Of a stretch of DNA of 64,000 nt, positions 1-8,907 are shown piece after piece. The stretch is from Edaphobacter sp. (GTDB taxonomy: Bacteria > Acidobacteriota > Terriglobia > Terriglobales > Acidobacteriaceae), in contig NZ_JAPWKF010000001.1 of assembly GCF_028283685.1 (NCBI RefSeq), positions 310,001 through 374,000 on the forward strand, in the 5' to 3' direction. The notes beneath the pieces are model-generated. The model was not told the origin of the DNA and ran no database searches. It saw nothing but the letters and a program-made list of their open reading frames with translations. Numbering within the stretch: the stretch's first letter is position 1; the number at the start of each line of letters is the position of its first letter. The position numbers and the translations under genes are program-made.

Positions 1-2452
1 TCATCTTCGTCAGGTAGCGTTGAGGAAATTCTTTTTCGATGGCGGATACAAAGGTATGCGCAAATGTCTTCACAGGTTCCCATGACTTATCCGGCGCTAT
101 CGGGCATACCACGTGCAATCCTTTGCCGCCGGTGGTCTTGACGAAGCTTTTCAGGTCCACTCGATCAAGGCGATCATGAACGAGTTCAGCCGCCTCCCGA
201 AGATCCTGCCAGGTCAAAGCCTCGTCCGGATCAAGATCGAAGATGAGGCGGTCCGGATGTTCGAGATGTTCATTGCGCGAACCCCAGGGATGTATCTCCA
301 GCACGCTGATCTGCGCGAGGCTGGTAAGCCCCTCAACACTATCGATCGTGATGTAGGGCTCAATCTTTCCTGTCTTCTTATCCGGCACGTCCACTTGCTT
401 CACTTCGGCTGGGAGCATCGCATTCCGATGCTTCTGGAAGAACGATCCATTCCCAATGCCGTCGGGACAGCGCACAAGGCTTACCGGCCGATCGATAATC
501 TCCGCTAACAGATAAGGCGCGATAGCGCGGTAATAATCCGACAGCATCTGCTTCGTGAGGCCGGAGCTTGCATCGAGTACTTTCTCTGGATGAGTCAGGC
601 GAACGGTGGTGCGTGCCCGGTCGGGCGTCTTAGGTTGAGGAGCTTTCTTCGCCGCGGGCAAAGAACTTGACTTCATGCCGCTTCGACCTTTTCTCGCGCC
701 ATACGATGATGACTCCTCTTCACGAACAACATCCTTGGCCTGTTTGTCTTCACGAATACCCAGAAAAGCTGCCTGACGGACAAGGCCGTCTCCCGTCCAG
801 GTTGCGAAGCGCACTTGAACGACGAGGCCGGGACTGACCCAATGTGCACCCTTTCGCGCTTCAACGCCTATCGCCTCAAAAGGGCATTTCGATTGCCGTA
901 ATCGATCTAACGCATCACGCAGCAGTCGGTGCGTCTTTTGCGTAAACCCCGTGCCAGTGCGCCCAGCGTAGATGAGAGCACCATCGCGGTAATACCCCAG
1001 CAGGAGAGCGCCAATTCCATGAATATGATTTGTGGGAAGCGTGAAGCCTCCCACCACAAACTCCTGTTCGTGAAGACACTTGGTCTTGATCCAGTCGTTG
1101 CTGCGTCCCGAGAGATAAACACTAGCGGACTTCTTTGAGACGATCCCTTCTGCATGCAGCTTGCAGGCCTCGAGCAGAAGCTTCTCTCCACCGCGCTCAA
1201 GGTGTTCGCTGAAGAGGATGCGATTCACCTCTGATCGCTTTAGTAGATCCGCGAGCAACTCCTTGCGTTCGACAAGCTTTAGATCTCTCACCCTCCTTCC
1301 GTTCAGGTGTAAAAGATCGAATGCGAAGTAGCTGAGGTCACCAGCCGCACCTTCCTGCATAGCAGCCTGAAGATCGGCGAAGCTTGTTGTGCCGTTCTCG
1401 CTGAGTACAACCAATTCGCCGTCCAGAGTTACATCCTCTGCCGGGAGTGCAGCGATCTCGTTAGAGATCGCAGGCATACGGTGAGTCCAGTCAAGCCCTG
1501 TCCTCGTGAGCATGGCTACACGATCGCCGGACTTTCTTGCCTGGATGCGATAGCCATCCAGTTTGAGCTCGTGCAGCCAGCCTTCGCTGGAAGGTGGTAC
1601 CTCTGCGATCACTGCCAGCTGGGGAGGAATGAAGAGAGGAGGTTCTTCATAAGCGAGCGCTTCAAATTGCTCTTTCAGAGCTGGGAGTACATCAACCTTC
1701 CCCTTTGCCTGTCTCATGCTTGCCTTTGGCTTGGTCGCTGCTCCCTTGGCAGATTGCCAGACATGATCTTCGTTGCTGGCGATCTCCTTCATGGTCCGCT
1801 TTGTTACAACGCTTGTGAGCTGTGCCTCCGTGACTGGAGTGACGTCTTCGCTGCGCTCATATGAATCGTGCTCTTTGATAAGCAGCCAGTTGCTCTTCGT
1901 GCCCTTAGCCTTTGATTTCATGCGGATCAGCGCCCACTTGCCTTTGAGCCGCTCTCCATGGAGAACAAACTTCAGACTGCCATCTCGCAGACCGGCTTCC
2001 ACATCGCTGTACTCTGCCTGGGGCTCCCACGACCCCTGGTCCCAAAGCATCACGGTGCCGCCACCGTATTGGCCCTTTGGAATCACGCCTTCGAATCCCC
2101 CATACTCCAGGGGATGGTCTTCTACCTGAACAGCGAGCCGTTTATCCCCCGTGAAGTAGCTGGGGCCTTTGGCGACCGCCCAGCTCTTCAGAACGCCATT
2201 CCACGCTAGCCTGAAGTCGTAGTGCAGGTGAGACGCCTCGTGTTTCTGCACACAGAAGGGAAGGGTGCCACGGCCATTTGCTTCCGCGTCTCCGCTGGGC
2301 TCGTCAGTAATTGCAAAGTCCCGCATGGAGCGGTACCTGGCTAACTGATCGTCGACGAGCTCCTTCGCATTCTTTGCTTTACGGATCGGCTTGCGTTTCA
2401 CCTTCGGCGTGGACGATCCCTCTTTAGGACCAGACGATTTTGACGGTGCCAT
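1..2452 (-). CDS. ligD: ATP-dependent DNA ligase LigD (3' part of gene outside window)
   Basis: Multidomain non-homologous end-joining ligase that processes and seals double-strand breaks with Ku. About 817 codons are visible and the reading frame continues past base 1, so the C-terminus is missing. Order: 3'-phosphoesterase domain near residues 40-180 (motif HLHYDFRL at 75-82), ATP-dependent ligase domain near 230-530 with the adenylation motif KLDGYR (Lys297), then a primase-polymerase domain from about residue 610 with the acidic motif FDLDPDE near 737. The chosen ATG (bases 2450-2452) lies 28 bases after the ku stop, so ku and ligD are probably one transcript. The phosphoesterase-ligase-polymerase order is one of the known LigD arrangements. 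Identification is firm; only the missing end is uncertain. Confidence 0.95.
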   Translation of the reverse strand, partial: MAPSKSSGPKEGSSTPKVKRKPIRKAKNAKELVDDQLARYRSMRDFAITDEPSGDAEANGRGTLPFCVQKHEASHLHYDFRLAWNGVLKSWAVAKGPSYFTGDKRLAVQVEDHPLEYGGFEGVIPKGQYGGGTVMLWDQGSWEPQAEYSDVEAGLRDGSLKFVLHGERLKGKWALIRMKSKAKGTKSNWLLIKEHDSYERSEDVTPVTEAQLTSVVTKRTMKEIASNEDHVWQSAKGAATKPKASMRQAKGKVDVLPALKEQFEALAYEEPPLFIPPQLAVIAEVPPSSEGWLHELKLDGYRIQARKSGDRVAMLTRTGLDWTHRMPAISNEIAALPAEDVTLDGELVVLSENGTTSFADLQAAMQEGAAGDLSYFAFDLLHLNGRRVRDLKLVERKELLADLLKRSEVNRILFSEHLERGGEKLLLEACKLHAEGIVSKKSASVYLSGRSNDWIKTKCLHEQEFVVGGFTLPTNHIHGIGALLLGYYRDGALIYAGRTGTGFTQKTHRLLRDALDRLRQSKCPFEAIGVEARKGAHWVSPGLVVQVRFATWTGDGLVRQAAFLGIREDKQAKDVVREEESSSYGARKGRSGMKSSSLPAAKKAPQPKTPDRARTTVRLTHPEKVLDASSGLTKQMLSDYYRAIAPYLLAEIIDRPVSLVRCPDGIGNGSFFQKHRNAMLPAEVKQVDVPDKKTGKIEPYITIDSVEGLTSLAQISVLEIHPWGSRNEHLEHPDRLIFDLDPDEALTWQDLREAAELVHDRLDRVDLKSFVKTTGGKGLHVVCPIAPDKSWEPVKTFAHTFVSAIEKEFPQRYLTKM

Positions 2453-2480
2453 CACGCTTCACTCCGCTCAGGATGCGAAG

Positions 2481-3413
2481 CTATGCGGAACGCCGCTTGC
2501 CGGATGCCTTACCCGCCTTCACAAGGGAGATGCCGCGCTTCGTCTCCGACTTTGATGCTTTAACGGAGCCAGATGGCTTCTTTGCAACAACAGCGCCGCT
2601 TTCTTCTTCGCCCACGCTCTTTCGCAGAGCATCCATCAGATTGACAACCTGCGCACGACGTGGCGTTTCTTCTTCCTGCGGCACTGCCACATGCTTCACC
2701 TTTGCTTCGACCAGTTCGCGTACCGCTGCTTCATAGCCATCCTTGAACTCCGAGGCTTTGAATGGTGACGACTTGCGTGCAATCAACTCCATCGCGAGCT
2801 GGAGCGAGTCTTCATTGACCGGAACTTTCTTGATCTCTTTGAAATACTCGGCAGGATCTCGCAGCTCTTCCTGATATCGCATGACGTAGCCCATCATGCC
2901 TCCCAGGTCGTCGTTTTCGGCCGCTGCAATGGCGAAGATATGCTCTCTTCCGCTAAAGGCAATCTTTCCGAGAGCCGCCTTCTTCGTCTTCTTCAGAGCC
3001 GCCCGAACCACTGCAAATGCTTCGGCCTGAACATCGTCTTCCGGCACCAGGAAATAGGGCTTCTCGAGATACTCTGGGCTCAACTCGCTCATGTCGACAA
3101 ACTGAGTTACTGAGATAGCGTGCTTTGAAGGCACGCGTAATTGCTCAAGCTCTTTTGGCTCAATGATGACGTATTCGCCCTTGCGATACTCGTAGCCTTT
3201 TACAATCTCATCCTTTGCAACAGGGTTCGCTGCTTCATTGGGGCTGTCTTCCAGCGCGCTGGAGAGAACCTTCTGATGACGCACCCGCTCCCCTGTGCTA
3301 CGGCTAATCTGATGAAAGCGGATCTCGCTCTTTGCTTCTGTCGCGACAAACAGCTTGACGCCAAACGACACCAGTGAGATTTGAACCTGTCCGGACCAGT
3401 AAGGACGTGCCAT
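2481..3413 (-). CDS. ku: Non-homologous end-joining protein Ku
   Basis: Ku homodimer subunit that binds broken DNA ends and recruits LigD. It begins MARPYWSGQVQISLVSFGVK, the typical bacterial Ku N-terminus, carries the Ku beta-barrel core through about residue 250, and ends in a Lys/Ser/Ala-rich basic tail of about 45 residues, as in many bacterial Ku proteins where the tail aids DNA and LigD binding. About 310 residues. An in-frame ATG three codons earlier (3422) is possible; the later ATG matches family N-termini and has a GGCGG stretch at better spacing. It lies directly upstream of ligD. Confidence 0.96.
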   Translation of the reverse strand: MARPYWSGQVQISLVSFGVKLFVATEAKSEIRFHQISRSTGERVRHQKVLSSALEDSPNEAANPVAKDEIVKGYEYRKGEYVIIEPKELEQLRVPSKHAISVTQFVDMSELSPEYLEKPYFLVPEDDVQAEAFAVVRAALKKTKKAALGKIAFSGREHIFAIAAAENDDLGGMMGYVMRYQEELRDPAEYFKEIKKVPVNEDSLQLAMELIARKSSPFKASEFKDGYEAAVRELVEAKVKHVAVPQEEETPRRAQVVNLMDALRKSVGEEESGAVVAKKPSGSVKASKSETKRGISLVKAGKASGKRRSA

Positions 3414-3539
3414 ATCGATCATCCGCCTTTATCCGCTCAATAGAAGAGCAATCAACAAGCTGCAACGACACCTTCTTTACTATGAAGCCCCAATTTATCG
3501 CTATCGATGCCTGTATTCCAGAAGGTTTTTGGAACAATC

Positions 3540-3575
3540 AGAAGAACCCCACCAGGGTGGGGCCCTCCCACATTC
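3540..3575 (-). terminator. Possible terminator after the hydratase gene
   Basis: A GC-rich hairpin (CCCCACC, loop, GGTGGGG) is followed on the minus strand by a short pyrimidine/T-rich stretch. It sits in the 192-base gap between the hydratase stop (3614) and ku. The T-run is weak, so this is tentative. Confidence 0.35.
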
Positions 3576-3613
3576 AACCCGTCATGTAGTGTTTGCCAGG
3601 TGGTAACAGGAAC

Positions 3614-4384
3614 TCAAGAGAATCGGGCCGCTACCAGTCCTGCCGTGCTGAACCGAGCCTCCGCTGTTGAGCCCGCAGAGGCCAGCGTGTTGCCAGTCCA
3701 GCTGCCGGTTGTAATCCAATCTCCTTTTTTCAGTCCCTCTGTACGCAACGAACCCTCATTAGCCAGCCAGGGGAGAAGCCGCATCAGGTTGCCAGCAGTA
3801 TTAGAGCCTGTACGTTCGACGCGGACAGCACCGTCGACTACAAGTGTGACGGATTCCTTGCCAAAGTCGATCTGCTGCCAGTTCGGCACCGCTGCGCCAT
3901 AAACAAAACCGCCATGCAGGGCCATGTCCGCAGCTCCCGAAAATTTGCTGGCGGCTGCAGGATCGACCAGCCCCGTCTCCAGTACTTCAATCGCCGGATG
4001 CATGCTGGCAATGGCAGCTACAACCTCGCTCATCGAATAGGGTGACTGGCGCGGCGGAAGATCAGCACCCATCAGAAAGGCAATCTCGGCCTCCAGGCCG
4101 CGGTAACGATGTGTTGCGCCTCTCAGCTCACATCCACTGCAGGAGATCCAGGCACGAGGCATCGGGGCGAACGACGGCATTGCCTCAGCAGACGCGGCTC
4201 CGATCTTCCATCCGCCGATCTCCTCGAATGCCCACGACATACGGTCCTGCACAAAGTAGGCTTCCTCCAACGAGGTCGGTTGCAGCCCTTTCGGCAGGTC
4301 GGCAATGGGATTGCCGGTCCTTCTTGCGTCAAGGAGGAGGTCAGCAGCTTCAATCAGGTCTTTTTCACGCGCTCCAGTCATCAT
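3614..4384 (-). CDS. 2-keto-4-pentenoate hydratase / fumarylacetoacetate-hydrolase family protein
   Basis: About 256 residues, the usual size for the MhpD/DmpE/DmpH branch of the FAH superfamily, which hydrates 2-hydroxy-penta-2,4-dienoates or decarboxylates 4-oxalocrotonate. The metal-binding signature LEAEIAFLM is present mid-protein, and the C-terminus carries the family's GDWITTGSWTG-like segment. The start is taken at ATG 4384; an in-frame extension to 4426 and another ATG at 4381 exist. It is divergent from msrP, sharing a 148-base promoter region. No other meta-cleavage genes are nearby, so the substrate cannot be assigned. Confidence 0.8.
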   Translation of the reverse strand: MMTGAREKDLIEAADLLLDARRTGNPIADLPKGLQPTSLEEAYFVQDRMSWAFEEIGGWKIGAASAEAMPSFAPMPRAWISCSGCELRGATHRYRGLEAEIAFLMGADLPPRQSPYSMSEVVAAIASMHPAIEVLETGLVDPAAASKFSGAADMALHGGFVYGAAVPNWQQIDFGKESVTLVVDGAVRVERTGSNTAGNLMRLLPWLANEGSLRTEGLKKGDWITTGSWTGNTLASAGSTAEARFSTAGLVAARFS

Positions 4385-4471
4385 GCCGAACAGTGTGCTC
4401 CTATCGTGCCTTGTTGTGCAACTCACGCTTTTTAGGAACGATAGAAAGACCTCGTTACCTTTTGCTCCTCT

Positions 4472-4488
4472 ACTCTATCCAATAGAGT
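4472..4488. promoter_or_regulatory. Inverted repeat in the hydratase/msrP divergent region
   Basis: ACTCTAT-CCA-ATAGAGT, a perfect 7-base inverted repeat with a 3-base spacer, lies 45 bases upstream of the msrP ATG and about 88 bases upstream of the divergent hydratase start. The shape fits a dimeric repressor/activator site. No regulator gene is next to it. Confidence 0.4.
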
Positions 4489-4532
4489 GCCGCATACGAG
4501 TGAGGCGCGCGGGACACAGAAGGGAAGTCACA

Positions 4533-5522
4533 ATGCAGCGGAATTACGCAAGAGGATACGATCCCGAGATAAAGTCAGCCGATATCACGTCCGAATCATC
4601 CTTTGAAGGGTTTCGGAAGCAGCGTCGGCTTTTGATTGCAGGGGGCGCCTCTGCAGTTGGACTTGGAATCGCAGCCGCATCACGCCTCTCCAGCTACTTC
4701 ACATCTCCCGACACCGTCCATGCCCAGACCCTGACCTCAACCCCAGGAAAGTTCAATACCTCCGAGAATCAGACGCCCTACGCCAAGGCAACCAGCTTCA
4801 ATAATTACTACGAATTCGGCACGGATAAGAGCGATCCGGCCAAACACGCCGGCACACTGAAGACCCGTCCCTGGACCGTTCAGGTAACTGGCATGGTCAA
4901 AACGCAGAAGACGCTCGACATCGACACGATTCTCAAGCACCGTCCGTTAGAGTCGAGAATCTATCGCCACCGCTGCGTCGAAGCCTGGTCGATGGTCATC
5001 CCCTGGGATGGTTATTCGCTCTCCGAGTTCATCAATCTCTGCGAACCGCTGCCCAGCGCCAAGTTCGTTCAGTTTGTCACCCTTGTCGATAAGAAGCAGA
5101 TGCCCGACCTGCCCTTTGGCTATGACTGGCCGTACAGCGAGGGCCTGAGGCTCGACGAAGCGATGAATCCTCTCGCACTTCTTACCTTCGGCTGCTATGG
5201 CAAGGTGTTGCCCAACCAGAACGGCGCGCCCATCCGGGTCGTCATGCCCTGGAAGTACGGCTTTAAGAACGCCAAGTCGATCGTTCGATTTCACTTCACA
5301 GACAAGCAGCCCCACACCACCTGGAACGAGATCAACTCCTCGGAGTATGGCTTCTACTCCAACGTGAATCCCAAGGTCGACCATCCCCGCTGGACACAGG
5401 CGCGTGAGCGCCGCATCGACAACTCGTTACTACCGCACTACATCCCGACACAGATGTTCAACGGATACGCCGATCAGGTGGCGGGCCTCTACAATGGAAT
5501 GGACCTCAAGCGCTACTACTGA
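4533..5522 (+). CDS. msrP: Protein-methionine-sulfoxide reductase catalytic subunit MsrP
   Basis: Periplasmic molybdenum-cofactor enzyme (YedY) that reduces methionine sulfoxide in envelope proteins, taking electrons from MsrQ. 329 residues from ATG 4533. A Tat-type signal with RR at 31-32 is followed by a hydrophobic stretch and the SUOX-type fold. The Mo-ligand cysteine is in YRHRCVEAWSM (Cys148), and PWKYGFKNAKSIV and the FNGYADQVAGLYNG C-terminus closely match E. coli MsrP. A longer in-frame ORF from 4305 would delete the Tat context and overlap the divergent promoter, so it was not used. msrQ follows after 5 bases, making an msrPQ operon. Confidence 0.96.
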   Translation: MQRNYARGYDPEIKSADITSESSFEGFRKQRRLLIAGGASAVGLGIAAASRLSSYFTSPDTVHAQTLTSTPGKFNTSENQTPYAKATSFNNYYEFGTDKSDPAKHAGTLKTRPWTVQVTGMVKTQKTLDIDTILKHRPLESRIYRHRCVEAWSMVIPWDGYSLSEFINLCEPLPSAKFVQFVTLVDKKQMPDLPFGYDWPYSEGLRLDEAMNPLALLTFGCYGKVLPNQNGAPIRVVMPWKYGFKNAKSIVRFHFTDKQPHTTWNEINSSEYGFYSNVNPKVDHPRWTQARERRIDNSLLPHYIPTQMFNGYADQVAGLYNGMDLKRYY

Positions 5523-5527
5523 TCACA

Positions 5528-6232
5528 ATGCAGAAGCAGACCATCATTCTCCTCAAGGCAGTCACGCATATCCTCTGCCTGCTTCCGCTCCTGTCGCTGT
5601 ATCGCTTTTATAGCTCCGGCGCACTGGCTCTCAACTCCGATCCCATTAACTTCATCACCCACTTCACAGGGAATTGGGCGCTTTGGATTCTGCTGGCCTC
5701 GCTGGCGATCACGCCAATTCGCAGAATCTCCGTCCGCATCTCCTGGCTCATCCGCTTTCGTCGCCTGATTGGCCTCTACGCTTTCTTCTATGCGACGCTG
5801 CATCTGGCAACGTATCTCTTTCTCTTCTCCGGGTACGACGTTGTCGCGGTCCTGGATGGTCTACGAGCTGGCCACCCCGCGGTCATCTTCGAACAGTTCC
5901 GCCAGGTATGGCCCTATATCTGGGACGATGTCATGAAGCGGCGCTTCGTCCAGGTCGGCTTCCTGGCATGGCTCATTCTCCTCGCGCTGGCCGCAACATC
6001 GCCCGCTGCCATCATGAGAGCAATGGGCGGCAAGAACTGGCAGCGCCTGCATCGGTTTGTCTATCTTGCCGCTGCCGCCGCAGTGATCCACTATTGGTGG
6101 CTCGTTAAGACCGGCGTCCTCAGCCCATGGAAAGACACGGCAATCCTGGCGGTTCTTCTGCTGGCGCGCGTGGGATACGTCCTTCTCAAGAAGCGGTCTG
6201 TCTCGACGACAAAAGTAGTAGCCGCGAGGTAA
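5528..6232 (+). CDS. msrQ: Heme-binding membrane subunit MsrQ
   Basis: Inner-membrane b-type heme protein of the ferric-reductase-like transmembrane family that passes quinol/flavin-derived electrons to MsrP. 234 residues with about six hydrophobic segments and conserved histidines in ATLHLATYLFLF, RLHRFVYLAAAAAVIHYWW. It begins 5 bases after the msrP stop and is surely co-transcribed. Confidence 0.94.
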   Translation: MQKQTIILLKAVTHILCLLPLLSLYRFYSSGALALNSDPINFITHFTGNWALWILLASLAITPIRRISVRISWLIRFRRLIGLYAFFYATLHLATYLFLFSGYDVVAVLDGLRAGHPAVIFEQFRQVWPYIWDDVMKRRFVQVGFLAWLILLALAATSPAAIMRAMGGKNWQRLHRFVYLAAAAAVIHYWWLVKTGVLSPWKDTAILAVLLLARVGYVLLKKRSVSTTKVVAAR

Positions 6233-6238
6233 CGAAAA

Positions 6239-6264
6239 CGGCCCCAGCATCTTTGCCGGGGCCG
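6239..6264 (-). terminator. Intrinsic terminator (minus strand, after the MocA-type gene)
   Basis: CGGCCCC / GGGGCCG stem with a 12-base loop. On the minus strand it is followed by TTTTCGTT, placing it downstream of the oxidoreductase ending at 6295. On the plus strand it follows msrQ but lacks a T-run. Confidence 0.65.
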
Positions 6265-6294
6265 CTCAATTCGCTGCAACTCAACCTTTGCTGG

Positions 6295-7491
6295 TTAGCT
6301 CTTCAACGTCACATGCTGCGCCTTCATCTGCGCTCGCACCACCAACTCCGCCGCCAACAGGCATTGCGTCTGATCCTGCGCGATGTGAGTGCGGTTCACT
6401 ATGTCCGCCACAAACTGCGGGCCGAAGGGAAGCGTCACATCGTTGCAATCGATATAACGTGCCTGATTCTTGTCCACGATATAGAGATTGTTGCCTTGCT
6501 TGCTGCGTGCCACATCCGTATATTTCCGCACTTCGATATAGCCTTCGGTGCCCAGGATAAAGAGCCGTCCATCTCCCCACGTTCCCAGGCCATCCGGCGT
6601 GAACCAGTCCAGCCGGACATAGCCAAATCCGCGGTCGCCACGCAGCATCATGTCGCCGAAGTCCTGGAATTTCGGCTTCTGCGGGTGGTTGACGTTAGAC
6701 ACCTGCGATGCCACGACCTCTGCCTGCGTCGACCCCGTGTAGTAGAGAAACTGGTCGACCTGGTGAGAGCCGATATCCGTCAGGATGCCGCCATAGCGCT
6801 CCGGCTCCCAGAACCACTCAGGTCGTCCTCCCGCACCACCGGCATAGGGATCGACACCATGCTGAACGATCTGGTGTGGAGCGATATTGATTGTCTGAAT
6901 GACCCGGCCGATGGCGCCGCTCTTCACCAGCTCGCCAGCCTTCACCGCGCCTTTCACCTCAAACCGCTCGCTGTACAGAATGCCGTAGATCCGCTTCGTC
7001 TCGGCAATCGTCTTGCGAATCTCTTCAATCTGGGCAAGCGACGTCGCCCCTGGCTTATCGCTCAGGTAGTCCTTGCCATGCTTCATGGCGCGGACGCCCA
7101 GCGGAGCGCGCTCGTTCGGGATCGTCGAGCTCAGAACCAGCTGGATCGAAGAATCGTTGAGAATCTCATCTTCGGAAGAGGCGATCTTCACATCGGGAAA
7201 CCTCTTCTTGAAGTTTGCCAGCTTGTCCGGCTCCGCGCCGTAGGCCGCCACCAGCACGCCGCCACCACGCTGAATCGCTCCAACCATGCCGTAGATATGG
7301 TCATGGCTCATGCCGCAGACGGCGAACTTGATGGAGTGCTTGGGCTTTTCGTCAGCCCCAGGATCCGGCGCTGCGACTTCATACGTTACATGTGAGGGAT
7401 TGATCTCCCCAAAGGCAGGAATTCCCGCCATCAAACCCGCCGAACCTACCGCTCGCAAAAAATCCCTGCGCCCAAAGCCATCCGCCGCCAT
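6295..7491 (-). CDS. Tat-exported Gfo/Idh/MocA family oxidoreductase
   Basis: NAD(P)-dependent dehydrogenase-type protein of about 398 residues, Rossmann domain first and the GFO_IDH_MocA C-terminal domain after. The N-terminus MAADGFGRRDFLRAVGSAG is a Tat signal (RRDFLR), so export with bound cofactor is expected. 'SDKPGATSLAQ' carries the family Lys-Pro motif and 'DIGSHQVDQFLYYTG' matches the catalytic Asp/His region. Start ATG 7491 is favoured because an AGGAG lies 6 bases upstream; ATG 7497 and TTG 7509 are in frame. Such secreted homologues are common near sugar-degradation genes, but the substrate is unknown. Confidence 0.85.
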   Translation of the reverse strand: MAADGFGRRDFLRAVGSAGLMAGIPAFGEINPSHVTYEVAAPDPGADEKPKHSIKFAVCGMSHDHIYGMVGAIQRGGGVLVAAYGAEPDKLANFKKRFPDVKIASSEDEILNDSSIQLVLSSTIPNERAPLGVRAMKHGKDYLSDKPGATSLAQIEEIRKTIAETKRIYGILYSERFEVKGAVKAGELVKSGAIGRVIQTINIAPHQIVQHGVDPYAGGAGGRPEWFWEPERYGGILTDIGSHQVDQFLYYTGSTQAEVVASQVSNVNHPQKPKFQDFGDMMLRGDRGFGYVRLDWFTPDGLGTWGDGRLFILGTEGYIEVRKYTDVARSKQGNNLYIVDKNQARYIDCNDVTLPFGPQFVADIVNRTHIAQDQTQCLLAAELVVRAQMKAQHVTLKS

Positions 7492-7573
7492 GTTCATCTC
7501 CTGAGGCAATTCTGTTGCACTGCGAACTATATCAACACTCAGGTAGCTTTGGCTTCAGGAGATGTAGCGATCT

Positions 7574-8182
7574 CTATGGAAAGAGCCTTTGCCGAGCCCA
7601 TTCTGTGCCGCTGCGCGTGAACACAATACGGTCGTGTAACCGGTCATCGCCGGCCAGCCAGAATTCAATACGCTCAGGCTGCAGCGCGTACCCCCTCCAC
7701 CATTGTGGACGTGGCACCACGTCAGGATGCTCCGCGCCATACTGCGCCACGCTATCCTCCAGCTCCTTTCGGCTCTCCAGCGGACGGCTCTGACGCGACA
7801 CCGCTGCCCCAAGCTGGCTCACGCGCGATCGCGTATGGAAATAGGCATCGGCATCCGCTGGCGGCAGCTCAACCACAGCCCCCTCCACGCGGACCTGACG
7901 CGTGAGGCTCTTCCAGTGAAAGCACAGCGCTCCACGTGGATTCACTGCCAGCTGCAAGCCTTTGCGGCTCTCCGCGTTGGTAAAGAAGCAGAAGCCGCGT
8001 TCATCGACTTCTTTGATCAGTACCATCCGCACGCTTGGCGCTCCATCCTGATCTGCCGTAGCCAGTGCGGCGGCATTGGGATCGTTTAGCTCGCTGCGTG
8101 TCGCATCCCGCATCCATTGCTCAAATACAACCAGCGGGTCACTTGCAGCTTCGATCTCTGCGAAATCTATAGAGTTGATCAC
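7574..8182 (-). CDS. pdxH: Pyridoxamine 5'-phosphate oxidase
   Basis: FMN enzyme making pyridoxal 5'-phosphate from PNP or PMP. 202 residues, normal length. Visible family motifs: 'SVRMVLIKEVDERGFCFFTN' and 'SRKGLQLAVNPRGALCFHW' in the FMN-binding half, and the C-terminal 'PERIEFWLAG' plus 'RLHDRIVFTR' dimerisation/active-site segment ending in the canonical WARQRLFP. The start is a GTG whose GTGA overlaps the stop of the upstream PIG-L gene, so translation is coupled. Confidence 0.96.
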   Translation of the reverse strand: MINSIDFAEIEAASDPLVVFEQWMRDATRSELNDPNAAALATADQDGAPSVRMVLIKEVDERGFCFFTNAESRKGLQLAVNPRGALCFHWKSLTRQVRVEGAVVELPPADADAYFHTRSRVSQLGAAVSRQSRPLESRKELEDSVAQYGAEHPDVVPRPQWWRGYALQPERIEFWLAGDDRLHDRIVFTRSGTEWARQRLFP

Positions 8183-8907
8183 TGCAATCCTTCAAACAGA
8201 TCCGTCATCTGCTTTGATGGCTGTGCCTTGTTGGCTGCAATCAACGCGTACAGCTCCCGGCCGCCATGCTGTTCAAAGAAACTTAGCGTGGACTCCATGA
8301 GCGGAGCCTGTGAGACATGCTGGCGAAACGCCTCGTTCTTCTTCTCCCGTACAGTGCGAATGTCCAGCACAGCCGACCAGGGAAGCGGCATCGGCTGCTG
8401 ACGCTCCGGCAAAAAGTAATCTGTCGTCACATGAAAGAGCCTGTCGACTCGAAACGTAGGCCCCGTCTCAGGAAACCGCTTCTCCTGCGCGGCCCAGTGG
8501 AACGCTGCAGTCGTCAGAAACGACACCATCATGTGATCCGGATGAGAGTTCATGCCACCATCCCCACCAAAGGTGACGACGACATTGGGGCGAAACCGCC
8601 GTATCCGTTCTACAAGTCTTCCTGCGGCTTCAAGAAAAGGCACACCAGTCATCTCGGCATCCTGGTAGTCGAGACATTCGTGCTGCGTTACACCCAGCAC
8701 GCTGCACGAAGCCGCAAACTCAGCTCGACGCATTCTACCCAGATCTGACCCCGAACTACTCTTGCCTCGGTGCCGTGCCGCCTGCCCGTCTGTCATGCAG
8801 ACAACATACGTCTCGACTCCTCGCTCTGCTGCCAGGGCCAGCGCACCTCCAAAGGCGTAACACTCGTCGTCAGGATGTGCCACGACGCACATCAGTCGAT
8901 GGGCCAA
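8179..8907 (-). CDS. PIG-L family (LmbE-like) deacetylase
   Basis: Zinc-dependent N-acetyl-sugar deacetylase family protein, 242 residues. The metal site AHPDDE is at residues 10-15 and a second ligand region NSHPDHMMVS lies mid-protein. It starts with TTG (8907), which has GGAGGAG 5 bases upstream inside rnhB; an ATG at 8892 would overlap the rnhB stop but leaves only four residues before AHPDDE. Homologues include BshB (bacillithiol), MshB and GlcNAc-PI deacetylases; no bshA or bshC is visible here, so the substrate is open. Position in an rnhB-PIG-L-pdxH run suggests co-expression. Confidence 0.88.
   Translation of the reverse strand: MAHRLMCVVAHPDDECYAFGGALALAAERGVETYVVCMTDGQAARHRGKSSSGSDLGRMRRAEFAASCSVLGVTQHECLDYQDAEMTGVPFLEAAGRLVERIRRFRPNVVVTFGGDGGMNSHPDHMMVSFLTTAAFHWAAQEKRFPETGPTFRVDRLFHVTTDYFLPERQQPMPLPWSAVLDIRTVREKKNEAFRQHVSQAPLMESTLSFFEQHGGRELYALIAANKAQPSKQMTDLFEGLQ

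Noticed and set aside
1..2452. Several plus-strand ORFs across the left end
   Set aside because: They are antisense to ligD, which is open on the minus strand through the window edge and shows all LigD domains.
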